Positions 1-5,318 of a stretch of DNA of 8,987 nt are shown here, piece after piece. Both the position numbers and the translations under genes were made by a program. The notes beneath the pieces were generated by a model. The model saw nothing but the letters and a program-made list of their open reading frames with translations, was not told where the DNA came from and searched no databases. The DNA is taken from the NCBI GenBank assembly GCA_016177355.1, contig JACOVL010000121.1, forward strand, positions 1 to 8,987, written 5' to 3'. Origin of the DNA: Betaproteobacteria bacterium (GTDB lineage Bacteria; Pseudomonadota; Gammaproteobacteria; Burkholderiales; SG8-41). The first letter of the stretch is position 1, and each line of letters opens with the position of its first letter.

Positions 1-462
1 AAGGCGACCGGCAAGGAGAACAAGATCAAGATCCAGGCCTCGAGCGGCCTCACCGAGGAAGAGATCAAGCGCATGGTGAGGGACGCGGAGGAGAACGCCG
101 AGGAAGACCGCAAGGCGCACGAGCTGGTGGAAGCGCGCAACCAGTGCGACCACCTCGTGCACTCGGTGAAAAAGACGCTCAAGGAGCACGGCGGCGAGCT
201 CTCCGACGAGGAGAAATCCAGGATCGAGGCGGCGCTGAAGGAAGCCGAGGAATCGCTCAAGAGCGAGGACAAGGCGGCGATCGAGGCCAAGACCCAGGCC
301 CTCGCCCAGTCCGCGCACAAGCTCGCGGAGAAGATCTACGCCAAGGAGCAGGCCAAGCAGCAGGCCCAAGGCGGCGGCGAGAAGCCGGCGGAAGAGGTCA
401 AGAAGGACGACGGCAACGTCGTGGACGCGGAGTACACCGAGGTGAAGGACGGCAAGAAGTAG
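1..462 (+). CDS. dnaK: Hsp70 chaperone DnaK, C-terminal part (5' end outside window)
   Basis: This is the last 153 codons of DnaK, the ATP-driven cytosolic Hsp70 chaperone that binds unfolded segments together with DnaJ and GrpE. The frame is open from base 1 and begins KATGKENKIKIQASSGL, the end of the substrate-binding beta domain. It continues into the alpha-helical lid with TEEEIKRMVRDAEENAEED and RNQCDHLVHS, both typical of bacterial DnaK. A low-complexity Gln/Gly/Glu/Lys linker follows, and the protein ends in the acidic tail DGNVVDAEYTEVKDGKK, the bacterial counterpart of the C-terminal EEVD region. The fragment corresponds to about the last quarter of a protein of roughly 640 residues. 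dnaJ starts 64 bp downstream, the usual order, so one operon is likely. The ATG at base 73 is internal and not a start. Identification is near certain; only the missing 5' part is unknown. Confidence 0.97.
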   Translation, partial: KATGKENKIKIQASSGLTEEEIKRMVRDAEENAEEDRKAHELVEARNQCDHLVHSVKKTLKEHGGELSDEEKSRIEAALKEAEESLKSEDKAAIEAKTQALAQSAHKLAEKIYAKEQAKQQAQGGGEKPAEEVKKDDGNVVDAEYTEVKDGKK

Positions 463-481
463 GACGGCCGGATCGGGGACC

Positions 482-510
482 GGGGCGGGACTCGCCGGAG
501 CTCCCGCCCC
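482..510 (+). promoter_or_regulatory. GC-rich stem-loop in the dnaK-dnaJ spacer
   Basis: GGGGCGGGA (482-490) is perfectly complementary to TCCCGCCCC (502-510). Inside this 9-bp stem CTC (491-493) can pair with GAG (498-500), leaving a GCCG loop and one bulged C. Only three T residues follow (511-513), so it is a poor intrinsic terminator. It more likely attenuates read-through or protects and processes the dnaK-dnaJ mRNA, letting DnaK be made in excess of DnaJ. The stem ends 16 bases before the dnaJ ATG. The pairing is seen directly; the function is inferred. Confidence 0.55.
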
Positions 511-526
511 TTTCGGCGTTTGAGAA

Positions 527-1642
527 ATGGCGAAGCGCGACTACTACGACGTGCTCGGCGTGAACCGGGACGCCTCGGAAGAGGACGTCAAGAAGGCGTA
601 CCGCAAGCTCGCCATGAAGTGGCACCCGGACCGCAACCCGGACAATCCCAGGGCCGAGGAGCACTTCAAGGAAGCGAAGGAAGCCTACGAGGTCCTGACC
701 GACGGGCAGAAGCGTTCGGCCTACGACCAGTTCGGCCACGCCGGCGTGGATCCCGCGGCGGCGGCCGGCGCCGGCGCGGGATTCGGCAATTTCGCCGATG
801 CTTTCGGCGACATCTTCAGCGACATTTTCGGCGGCGGCCGCGGCCGCTCCAGCGTCTACCGCGGGGCGGACCTGCGCTACAACCTCGAGATCGCGCTCGA
901 GGAGGCGGCGCGCGGCACCGAGACGCGCATCCGCATCCCGGCGATGGAGGAATGCGGGACCTGCCGCGGCAGCGGCGCGAAACCCGGCACCCAGCCCACG
1001 ACCTGCCCGTCCTGCCAGGGCCACGGCCAGGTGCGCATGCAGCAGGGCTTCTTCTCGATCCAGCAGACCTGCCCGCGCTGCCACGGCAGCGGCAAGATCG
1101 TTCCCTCGCCGTGCCCGGCTTGCGGCGGCGCCGGGCGCATCAAGCAGCACAAGACGCTGTCGGTGAAGATCCCGGCGGGCGTGGACCAGGGCGACCGCAT
1201 CCGGCTCTCGGGCGAAGGCGAGGCCGGGCTGAACGGCGGGCCGCCGGGCGACCTCTACGTCGTGATCAACACCAGGCCGCACGCGGTGTTTACGCGCGAC
1301 CACAACGATCTCCATTGCGAGATGCCGGTCAGCATCACAGCCGCCGCGCTCGGCGGCGACATCGACATCCCGACGCTCGACGGCTACGCCAAGATCAGGA
1401 TCCCGGCGGAGACCCAGACCGGCAAGGTGTTCCGCCTGCGCGGCAAGGGCATCAAGGGCGTGCGCACGAGCGGCCACGGCGACCTCATGTGCCACGTGGT
1501 GGTGGAGACGCCGGTCGGCCTCACCGCGCGCCAGAAGGAGCTGCTGGCGGAGCTCGAGGCGATCAACCAGAAAGACGGCGGTCGCCACAACCCGCGTTCC
1601 AAATCGTGGATGGAAAAAGTCCGCGAGTTCTTTGCACAATGA
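527..1642 (+). CDS. dnaJ: Type I J-domain co-chaperone DnaJ
   Basis: A 371-residue cytosolic Hsp40 that delivers substrates to DnaK and stimulates its ATPase. The J domain covers about residues 1-70, starting AKRDYYDVLGV and holding the essential HPD motif at 33-35. A short Gly/Phe region follows (about 75-108, with FGDIFSDIFGGG). The zinc-binding domain has all four CxxCxGxG motifs, at Cys143/146 (CGTCRGSG), 160/163 (CPSCQGHG), 182/185 (CPRCHGSG) and 196/199 (CPACGGAG). The two C-terminal beta domains and the end KSWMEKVREFFAQ complete it. Length is normal (about 370-380). The ATG fits the conserved N-terminus, but the Shine-Dalgarno is weak (GAG at 522-524), so translation may depend partly on dnaK. 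Its TGA overlaps the ATG of the next gene. The domain set distinguishes it from CbpA, which lacks zinc motifs. Confidence 0.98.
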   Translation: MAKRDYYDVLGVNRDASEEDVKKAYRKLAMKWHPDRNPDNPRAEEHFKEAKEAYEVLTDGQKRSAYDQFGHAGVDPAAAAGAGAGFGNFADAFGDIFSDIFGGGRGRSSVYRGADLRYNLEIALEEAARGTETRIRIPAMEECGTCRGSGAKPGTQPTTCPSCQGHGQVRMQQGFFSIQQTCPRCHGSGKIVPSPCPACGGAGRIKQHKTLSVKIPAGVDQGDRIRLSGEGEAGLNGGPPGDLYVVINTRPHAVFTRDHNDLHCEMPVSITAAALGGDIDIPTLDGYAKIRIPAETQTGKVFRLRGKGIKGVRTSGHGDLMCHVVVETPVGLTARQKELLAELEAINQKDGGRHNPRSKSWMEKVREFFAQ

Positions 1643-3012
1643 GCAGGAAGGAAATCCGCGCATTGTCCGCGACCGGGATGCTCGGGTCGGGCTTCCGCGA
1701 GGAAACGCTGCAGCGGGCGATGGCGCTCAAGCCGGACTTCATCGGCGCCGATGCCGGTTCGACCGACCCCGGGCCCCATCACCTCGGCTCGGGGGTATCC
1801 CAGTTCTCGGACGCCGCCTGCAAGCGCGACCTGCGGCTGATGCTGATCGCCGCCCGCGCGGCGAAGATACCGGTGATCGTCGGCAGCGCGGGGACCGCAG
1901 GCACCGACCTCCAGCTCGAGCGGCTGGTGCGGACCGCCCGCGACATCGCGCGCGAGGACAAGCTCTCGTTCAAGCTCGCGGCGATCCGCAGCGAGCAGGA
2001 CAAGGGCTACCTCAAGCGGAAGCTCCGGGAAGGGCGGATCAGGCCGCTCGCCAATGCGCCGAAGCTCGACGCGGCGGTGATCGACCGCAGCGCGCACATC
2101 GTCGGCATGTGCGGCGTCGAGCCTTACATCGAGGCGCTGCAGAACGGCGCCGACGTCGTCATCGCGGGGCGCTCGAGCGACACCTCCATCTTCGCCGCGC
2201 TGCCGATGATGAAGGGCTGCAACCCGGCCACGGTGTGGCACGCCGCCAAGATCCTGGAATGCGGGGCGGCGTGCGTGGTGCTGCGCAAGTATCCCGACTG
2301 CATGTTCGCCACCATCACCGACGACAGCTTCGTCATCGAGCCGCCGAACCCCGATTACCGCTGCGACCCGGCGAGCGTCGCCTCGCACAACCTGTACGAG
2401 AACGCCACGCCCTACCGGTTGATAGAGCCATCGGGCGTGCTCGACACGGTCGCGGCGAAGTACGAGGCGGTATCCGACCGGGCCGTGAGAGTGTCCGGCA
2501 GCACTTTCCGGCACGCCGGGCGCTACACGGTGAAGCTCGAAGGCGCCGAGCTGGCGGGCTACCAGAGCCTGATCCTGGGCAGCGTGCGCGACCCGATCAT
2601 CCTGCGCCAGCTCGATTCCTGGCTGGAGGGCCTGATCAAGGCGGCCCGGGACCGCATCGCCGCGGTGTTCGGCGCCGGCATCGAAGCCAGGTACCAGCTC
2701 GACGTGCGGGTGTTCGGCAGGAACTCGGCGATGGGCCCGCTCGAGAGCGAGACCCGCATCGGGCACGAAGCGGGTCTGCTGTTCCAGGTCACGGCGCAGA
2801 CGCAGGAGTTGGCGACGGCGCTCGCGAAATCGGTCGGGCATATCGCGGTGCACTACCCGGTGCCGGAATGGACCGGACTGATCACCTCGATCGCCTACCC
2901 CTACTCCCCGGCGGAGATCGCGCGCGGCGCGAGCTATCGCTTCAACATGAACCACGTGGTCGAGCCGGCGACGCCGCTCGAGATGTTCCGCATCGATTAC
3001 CAGGAAACGTGA
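1639..3012 (+). CDS. AtuA-family (DUF1446) protein, translationally coupled to dnaJ
   Basis: A 457-residue soluble protein of the acyclic terpene utilisation AtuA family (Pfam DUF1446). The name comes from a Pseudomonas citronellol/geraniol catabolic cluster; the biochemical reaction of the family is not securely known to me. Recognition rests on the N-terminal strand EIRALSATGMLGSGF, the Gly/Asp-rich segment GADAGSTDPGPHHLGSG (about 36-52), VIVGSAGTAGTD, VIAGRSSDTSIFAALP and ILECGAACV, and on the small DUF4387 gene immediately after it, a usual partner of this family. No signal peptide or membrane helix is seen. The ATG lies in ATGA with the dnaJ stop and has no good Shine-Dalgarno upstream, so coupled translation from dnaJ is likely. 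AGGAAGGA lies just inside the gene (1645-1652), 10 bases before a TTG (1663), but starting there would cut into the conserved first strand. No terpene, acyl-CoA or carboxylase genes are visible nearby, so a terpene role is not supported here. Family call is firm; function unknown. Confidence 0.85.
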   Translation: MSRKEIRALSATGMLGSGFREETLQRAMALKPDFIGADAGSTDPGPHHLGSGVSQFSDAACKRDLRLMLIAARAAKIPVIVGSAGTAGTDLQLERLVRTARDIAREDKLSFKLAAIRSEQDKGYLKRKLREGRIRPLANAPKLDAAVIDRSAHIVGMCGVEPYIEALQNGADVVIAGRSSDTSIFAALPMMKGCNPATVWHAAKILECGAACVVLRKYPDCMFATITDDSFVIEPPNPDYRCDPASVASHNLYENATPYRLIEPSGVLDTVAAKYEAVSDRAVRVSGSTFRHAGRYTVKLEGAELAGYQSLILGSVRDPIILRQLDSWLEGLIKAARDRIAAVFGAGIEARYQLDVRVFGRNSAMGPLESETRIGHEAGLLFQVTAQTQELATALAKSVGHIAVHYPVPEWTGLITSIAYPYSPAEIARGASYRFNMNHVVEPATPLEMFRIDYQET

Positions 3013-3019
3013 GGCGGCG

Positions 3020-3328
3020 ATGGCCAGGCTGTGGCAGGTTGCGAAGCTGATACGCAGCAAGAACGCGGGGCCGTTCGAGCTCACGTTCGACGTGATCTTC
3101 AAGGACCGCGCGTCCTACGAGAAGGCGCGCGACGCGAATATCATCAACGCGCAATGGTTCGCGCAGACCTACCGGATGAAACCGGAGGCCGTCAGCATCA
3201 TCCACTACGACGCGGCGAACGCGATCAAGATCACCATACCGCGCCCGGTCGTCTCGGGCGACATCAACGACACCGACGTGTTCGGCGGCCAGCAGTACGG
3301 GCCGCTGGTGGATCTCGACGTGCCTTAA
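3020..3328 (+). CDS. DUF4387 family protein, partner of the AtuA-like gene
   Basis: A 102-residue protein matching the DUF4387 family, which commonly occurs next to, or fused to, AtuA/DUF1446 proteins. It starts MARLWQVAKLIRSKNAGPFELTFDVIF and contains the segments INAQWFAQTYRM and DINDTDVFGGQQYGPL, which I recognise from this family; ITIPRP lies between them. It begins 7 bp after the AtuA-like stop, with GAGG (3011-3014) overlapping that stop as a ribosome binding site, so the two are co-translated and probably form one complex or act on the same substrate. Length is normal for a stand-alone member (about 100-110). There are no cysteine motifs, signal peptide or membrane segments. The biochemical activity is unknown. 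It is the last gene of the dnaK-dnaJ transcription unit; the next gene lies on the opposite strand and ends 12 bp away, with no obvious terminator hairpin between. Confidence 0.85.
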   Translation: MARLWQVAKLIRSKNAGPFELTFDVIFKDRASYEKARDANIINAQWFAQTYRMKPEAVSIIHYDAANAIKITIPRPVVSGDINDTDVFGGQQYGPLVDLDVP

Positions 3329-3340
3329 CGTTCCCAGGCG

Positions 3341-3769
3341 TCATCCCAGCAAGCGCAAGCCGAGTTCTTCCGCCGATTGATTGAGGCGTTCGTCGAAGGA
3401 CGCGAAACGCAGCAGGTCCGCGCCCTGCCCCACCCGCAGCGACTCGGCGGCGGCGAGATGCACGCTGTCGTAGCCGCGCAGGCCGAAACGCTCGGCCAGC
3501 TCTCCCGCCCGCCGCAGGATGCTCTCATCCGGGAGGATGGGCGAAATCAAATCCCAATCCCTTACGAATTCCCGCTTGCACTGATCGAAGGTTTCGGCAT
3601 CCTGCCGTCCCATTCGATACAGGCGGGCGAGCGCCGAGCGCATTTCCGGATACGCAATCCAGTGAGCGTGAATCTGGTCTGCCTCGGCCACTGCGGCCCG
3701 AACCTTGTCGGCGTTCGGCTCGCCCACATAAAGCTTGATGAATGCGGACGTGTCGAGATAGAGAATCAA
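3341..3769 (-). CDS. vapC: PIN-domain toxin (VapC-type ribonuclease)
   Basis: A 142-residue PIN-domain protein, predicted Mg2+-dependent endoribonuclease and toxin of a type II toxin-antitoxin pair. With the chosen start it reads MILYLDTSAFIKLY. The four acidic PIN residues are all present: Asp6 (LDTSAF), Glu42 (AYPEMRSAL), Asp101 (GYDSVHLAAA) and Asp126 (FASFDERL). The start is TTG (3769-3767), overlapping the antitoxin TGA as TTGA, because the next in-frame codons upstream give a tail (GARGPD) with no match to the family and contain the antitoxin's coding region. The longer frame up to 3874 is therefore not used. Length is typical (about 130-145). Translation should be coupled to the antitoxin, keeping toxin output below antitoxin output. 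It could equally be called a generic PIN-domain nuclease; the target RNA cannot be told from sequence. Confidence 0.88.
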   Translation of the reverse strand: MILYLDTSAFIKLYVGEPNADKVRAAVAEADQIHAHWIAYPEMRSALARLYRMGRQDAETFDQCKREFVRDWDLISPILPDESILRRAGELAERFGLRGYDSVHLAAAESLRVGQGADLLRFASFDERLNQSAEELGLRLLG

Positions 3770-4050
3770 ATCCGGTCCTCGAGCACCATGTCCGAAGCAA
3801 GCTTGTCGCCGGGTTTCCACTTGATGGGGTTCTTCGCCCCTTTCGGCTTCCCACCCTTGCCCGGCCGCACCCACGGCAGCGCGTTGATGCGCCGGATGTA
3901 ATCCGCTTCGGCTTCTTTTGCCGTCGGCTGTACGATAGTCAGCCGCGCCACCGGCCGCCCGCGGTCGGTGATCACCACGTCTTTCCCCGCCTGGACCAGT
4001 TTCAGGTACTTGGACAGGCGGTTCTTCATTTCCCGGATCGAGACTTCCAT
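3766..4050 (-). CDS. Phd/YefM-type antitoxin paired with the PIN toxin
   Basis: A 94-residue antitoxin. The N-terminal part, MEVSIREMKNRLSKYLKLVQAG followed by VVITDRGRPVARL, is a classic Phd/YefM DNA-binding and dimerisation domain. The basic middle (WVRPGKGGKPKGAKNPIKW) leads to a C-terminal toxin-binding stretch, GDKLASDMVLEDR, common among antitoxins of VapC proteins. The ATG at 4050-4048 was chosen because it gives the family N-terminus and has GAAGGA 7 bases upstream; an in-frame ATG at 4083 would add 11 unrelated residues and would sit on the operator. It should neutralise the toxin by direct binding and repress its own promoter through the palindromes just upstream. The pair lies downstream of corA in the same direction but has its own promoter. 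Many databases would name it by Phd/YefM fold rather than vapB. Confidence 0.88.
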   Translation of the reverse strand: MEVSIREMKNRLSKYLKLVQAGKDVVITDRGRPVARLTIVQPTAKEAEADYIRRINALPWVRPGKGGKPKGAKNPIKWKPGDKLASDMVLEDRI

Positions 4051-4063
4051 CGGCAATCCTTCA

Positions 4064-4110
4064 TGTAGCCACATATTACGCATTGTAGCTACATCGACTG
4101 CCTCCGTCCA
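4064..4110 (-). promoter_or_regulatory. Toxin-antitoxin promoter with two operator palindromes
   Basis: Read on the - strand, a -35 box TGGACG (4110-4105) and a -10 box TACAAT (4087-4082) are separated by exactly 17 bp. The perfect 10-bp palindrome TGTAGCTACA (4084-4093) overlaps the -10 box. A near copy, TGTAGCCACA on the + strand (4064-4073), starts 20 bp away, two helical turns, and lies between the expected transcription start and the antitoxin ATG. Phd/YefM antitoxins bind TGTA/TACA half-sites, so these are good candidates for the autoregulatory operator. Sites are seen directly; binding is inferred. Confidence 0.6.
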
Positions 4111-4151
4111 CTCCCGTAACCCTGCACCTCCCGAGTCTGATTGCCGAATCC

Positions 4152-4161
4152 TGTGGCTACA
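4152..4161. repeat. Third copy of the operator-like 10-mer, at the corA stop codon
   Basis: TGTGGCTACA (4152-4161) is the exact reverse complement of the imperfect operator copy at 4064-4073. It covers the stop codon of corA. It also lies in a short inverted repeat, GTGGC/GCCAC around TACA (4153-4166), that could form a 5-bp hairpin at the end of the corA mRNA, though no T-run follows it. It may be a distant antitoxin binding site, a weak corA terminator, or coincidence. Confidence 0.35.
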
Positions 4162-5125
4162 GCCACTTCGCCTTGCGGAAGCGGAAAAAGAGGTAGGTGT
4201 CCAGCACCACCATCAGGCCGACCACGAACGGATAGCCCCATAGCCAATCCAGCTCCGGCATGTGCTTGAAATTCATGCCGTAGACGCCGGCGATCATGGT
4301 CGGCACCGCCACCAGCGCGGCGTAGGCGGCGAGCCGCTTGGTGGTCTCGTTCTCCCCCAGCGTGATCAGCGAGAGGTTCACCGAGATCGCGGTCGTCAGC
4401 ATGTCGCGCAGGCTGTCTATGGACTGGTTGATGCGCAGCAGGTGGTCGGCGACGTCGCGGAAATACTCCTGGGTGTTTGCGCAGATCTCGGGCACGCGCC
4501 CGCCGTAGAGCCGGCCGACGGCCTCGTGCAGCGGGCCCGCGGCGTGCTTGAGCGTCGTCAGCTTGCGCTTGAGGGCGTAGAGCGCCTCGATATTCGCCCG
4601 CGCCGAAGCGCCTTCGTCGAAGATGCGCTCCTCCACCTGCTCGAGCTCGTCCTCGAGTGCGTCGAGTACCGGAAAATAGCGGTCCACCACCGTGTCCATC
4701 AGCGCGTAGAGCACGAACGCCGAGCCGTGCTTGAGCAGGTGCGGCTCGCGCTCGCTGCGCTGGCGCACGCTGACGAAGTCCTGCTCGGCGCGGTGGCGCA
4801 CCGACAGCACGTAGTTCTTCGCCACGAATATGTCCAGCTCGCCAACGCGCAGCTCGTCGCCCGCGGGCTCGATCATGTGCAGCGCCGCGAACAGCGAGTC
4901 GCCGTACTCCTCGATCTTGGGCCGCTGGTGGCCGTGGCGCGCGTCCTCCACCGCGAGCTCGTGCAGCCCGAACTCGCGCTGCATCTCCGTCATTTCCTCC
5001 GGGTCGGGGTCCTTCAGCGCGACCCAGACGAAGCAGCCGGCGCGGCCGAGATAGCTGTGTATCTCGTCCTTGCGGATGTCGCCGAGCTTCCTGCCGTTCT
5101 GGTACGCCGCGCAGTTGACGAGCAT
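4157..5125 (-). CDS. corA: CorA family magnesium/cobalt transport protein
   Basis: A 322-residue inner-membrane divalent cation channel, expected to form a pentamer for Mg2+ (and Co2+/Ni2+) uptake. The large N-terminal cytoplasmic domain (about 1-260) starts MLVNCAAYQNGRKLGDI and contains the long stalk helix region with LDALEDELEQVEERIF. Two membrane helices follow: about 265-283 (AAYAALVAVPTMIAGVYG) and about 296-315. The signature GMN lies at 283-285 at the mouth of the pore, followed by the periplasmic loop FKHMPELDW. The C-terminus FRFRKAKWL is the usual basic cytoplasmic end. Length is normal (about 315-330). The start has GGAAGG about 9 bases upstream; an out-of-frame ATG at 5132 belongs to a shadow reading. 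It is divergent from the peroxidase gene across 193 bp. ZntB, a zinc exporter, is the main alternative, but the MPEL loop favours CorA. Confidence 0.93.
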   Translation of the reverse strand: MLVNCAAYQNGRKLGDIRKDEIHSYLGRAGCFVWVALKDPDPEEMTEMQREFGLHELAVEDARHGHQRPKIEEYGDSLFAALHMIEPAGDELRVGELDIFVAKNYVLSVRHRAEQDFVSVRQRSEREPHLLKHGSAFVLYALMDTVVDRYFPVLDALEDELEQVEERIFDEGASARANIEALYALKRKLTTLKHAAGPLHEAVGRLYGGRVPEICANTQEYFRDVADHLLRINQSIDSLRDMLTTAISVNLSLITLGENETTKRLAAYAALVAVPTMIAGVYGMNFKHMPELDWLWGYPFVVGLMVVLDTYLFFRFRKAKWL

Positions 5126-5186
5126 GGGTCACCGCCTTCCTCGTTGCCCGAAATGATAGACCGTCGCGACGGGCTACGGACGGCCA

Positions 5187-5210
5187 GCCGGCCCCGGATC
5201 CGGCGCCGGC
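5187..5210. repeat. 24-bp imperfect palindrome between corA and the peroxidase gene
   Basis: GCCGGC (5187-5192) and GCCGGC (5205-5210) flank the perfect palindrome CCGGATCCGG (5194-5203), with a single C opposite C on each side (5193, 5204). The whole 24 bp is therefore symmetric except for one mismatched pair. It sits about 60 bases upstream of the corA ATG and about 110 bases upstream of the peroxidase ATG, so it may be an operator in this divergent spacer or a hairpin in a corA leader RNA. The symmetry is directly visible; a role is not shown. Confidence 0.45.
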
Positions 5211-5232
5211 ACTCCGGGGAACCGGAACCAGT

Positions 5233-5274
5233 TTGCGTTCGGGGCATACTAATGATATGACGTTGCAATATAAG
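5233..5274 (+). promoter_or_regulatory. Candidate promoter region for the peroxidase-sensor operon
   Basis: This is the only AT-rich stretch of the divergent spacer. TTGCGT (5233-5238) and TATGAC (5256-5261) are 17 bp apart but match the sigma-70 consensus only moderately. A second -10-like TATAAG lies at 5269-5274 without a good -35 box. Just upstream GGAACC is repeated in tandem (5218-5229), resembling the -35 element of extracytoplasmic-function sigma factors. A promoter must lie between the divergent genes, but its exact position cannot be fixed. Confidence 0.25.
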
Positions 5275-5318
5275 ACCGGCTTCTGACGAGGTGGATTCTT
5301 TACCCTCGGGAGGGCAAC

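Noticed and set aside
502..526. Intrinsic terminator after dnaK
   Set aside because: The hairpin is strong but only TTT follows it, and the next gene is dnaJ of the same operon. I list it as a regulatory stem-loop instead.
520..1638. Open frame that runs through dnaJ into the AtuA-like gene, giving an apparent 830-residue protein
   Set aside because: The part before 1639 is an Arg/Gly/Pro-rich shift-frame reading of dnaJ. The AtuA family N-terminus begins at the ATG at 1639, so no dnaJ-AtuA fusion exists.
398..3102. Two long antisense frames (398-1663 and 1384-3102, - strand) opposite dnaJ and the AtuA-like gene
   Set aside because: Compositions are biased to Arg, Ala, Val and His, with no recognisable domain. 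They mirror codon positions of well-identified + strand genes, as expected in high-GC DNA.
1639..3328. Assignment of the AtuA-like/DUF4387 pair to terpene degradation
   Set aside because: Only the family name points there; no other Atu or acyl-CoA pathway gene is present in the window.
3770..3874. N-terminal extension of the PIN toxin to an ATG at 3874
   Set aside because: The added 35 residues are a shift-frame reading of the antitoxin. The PIN fold starts at the TTG at 3769, which overlaps the antitoxin stop.
3377..3901. 174-residue + strand frame opposite the toxin-antitoxin pair
   Set aside because: The - strand readings give full PIN and Phd/YefM signatures; the + reading shows no family resemblance.
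4153..4166. Intrinsic terminator of corA
   Set aside because: The stem is only 5-6 bp and no T-run follows on the - strand, so support is insufficient.
4262..5260. 332-residue + strand frame opposite corA
   Set aside because: Shadow of corA, which has the GMN motif, two membrane helices and a full-length family match; the + reading has none of these.
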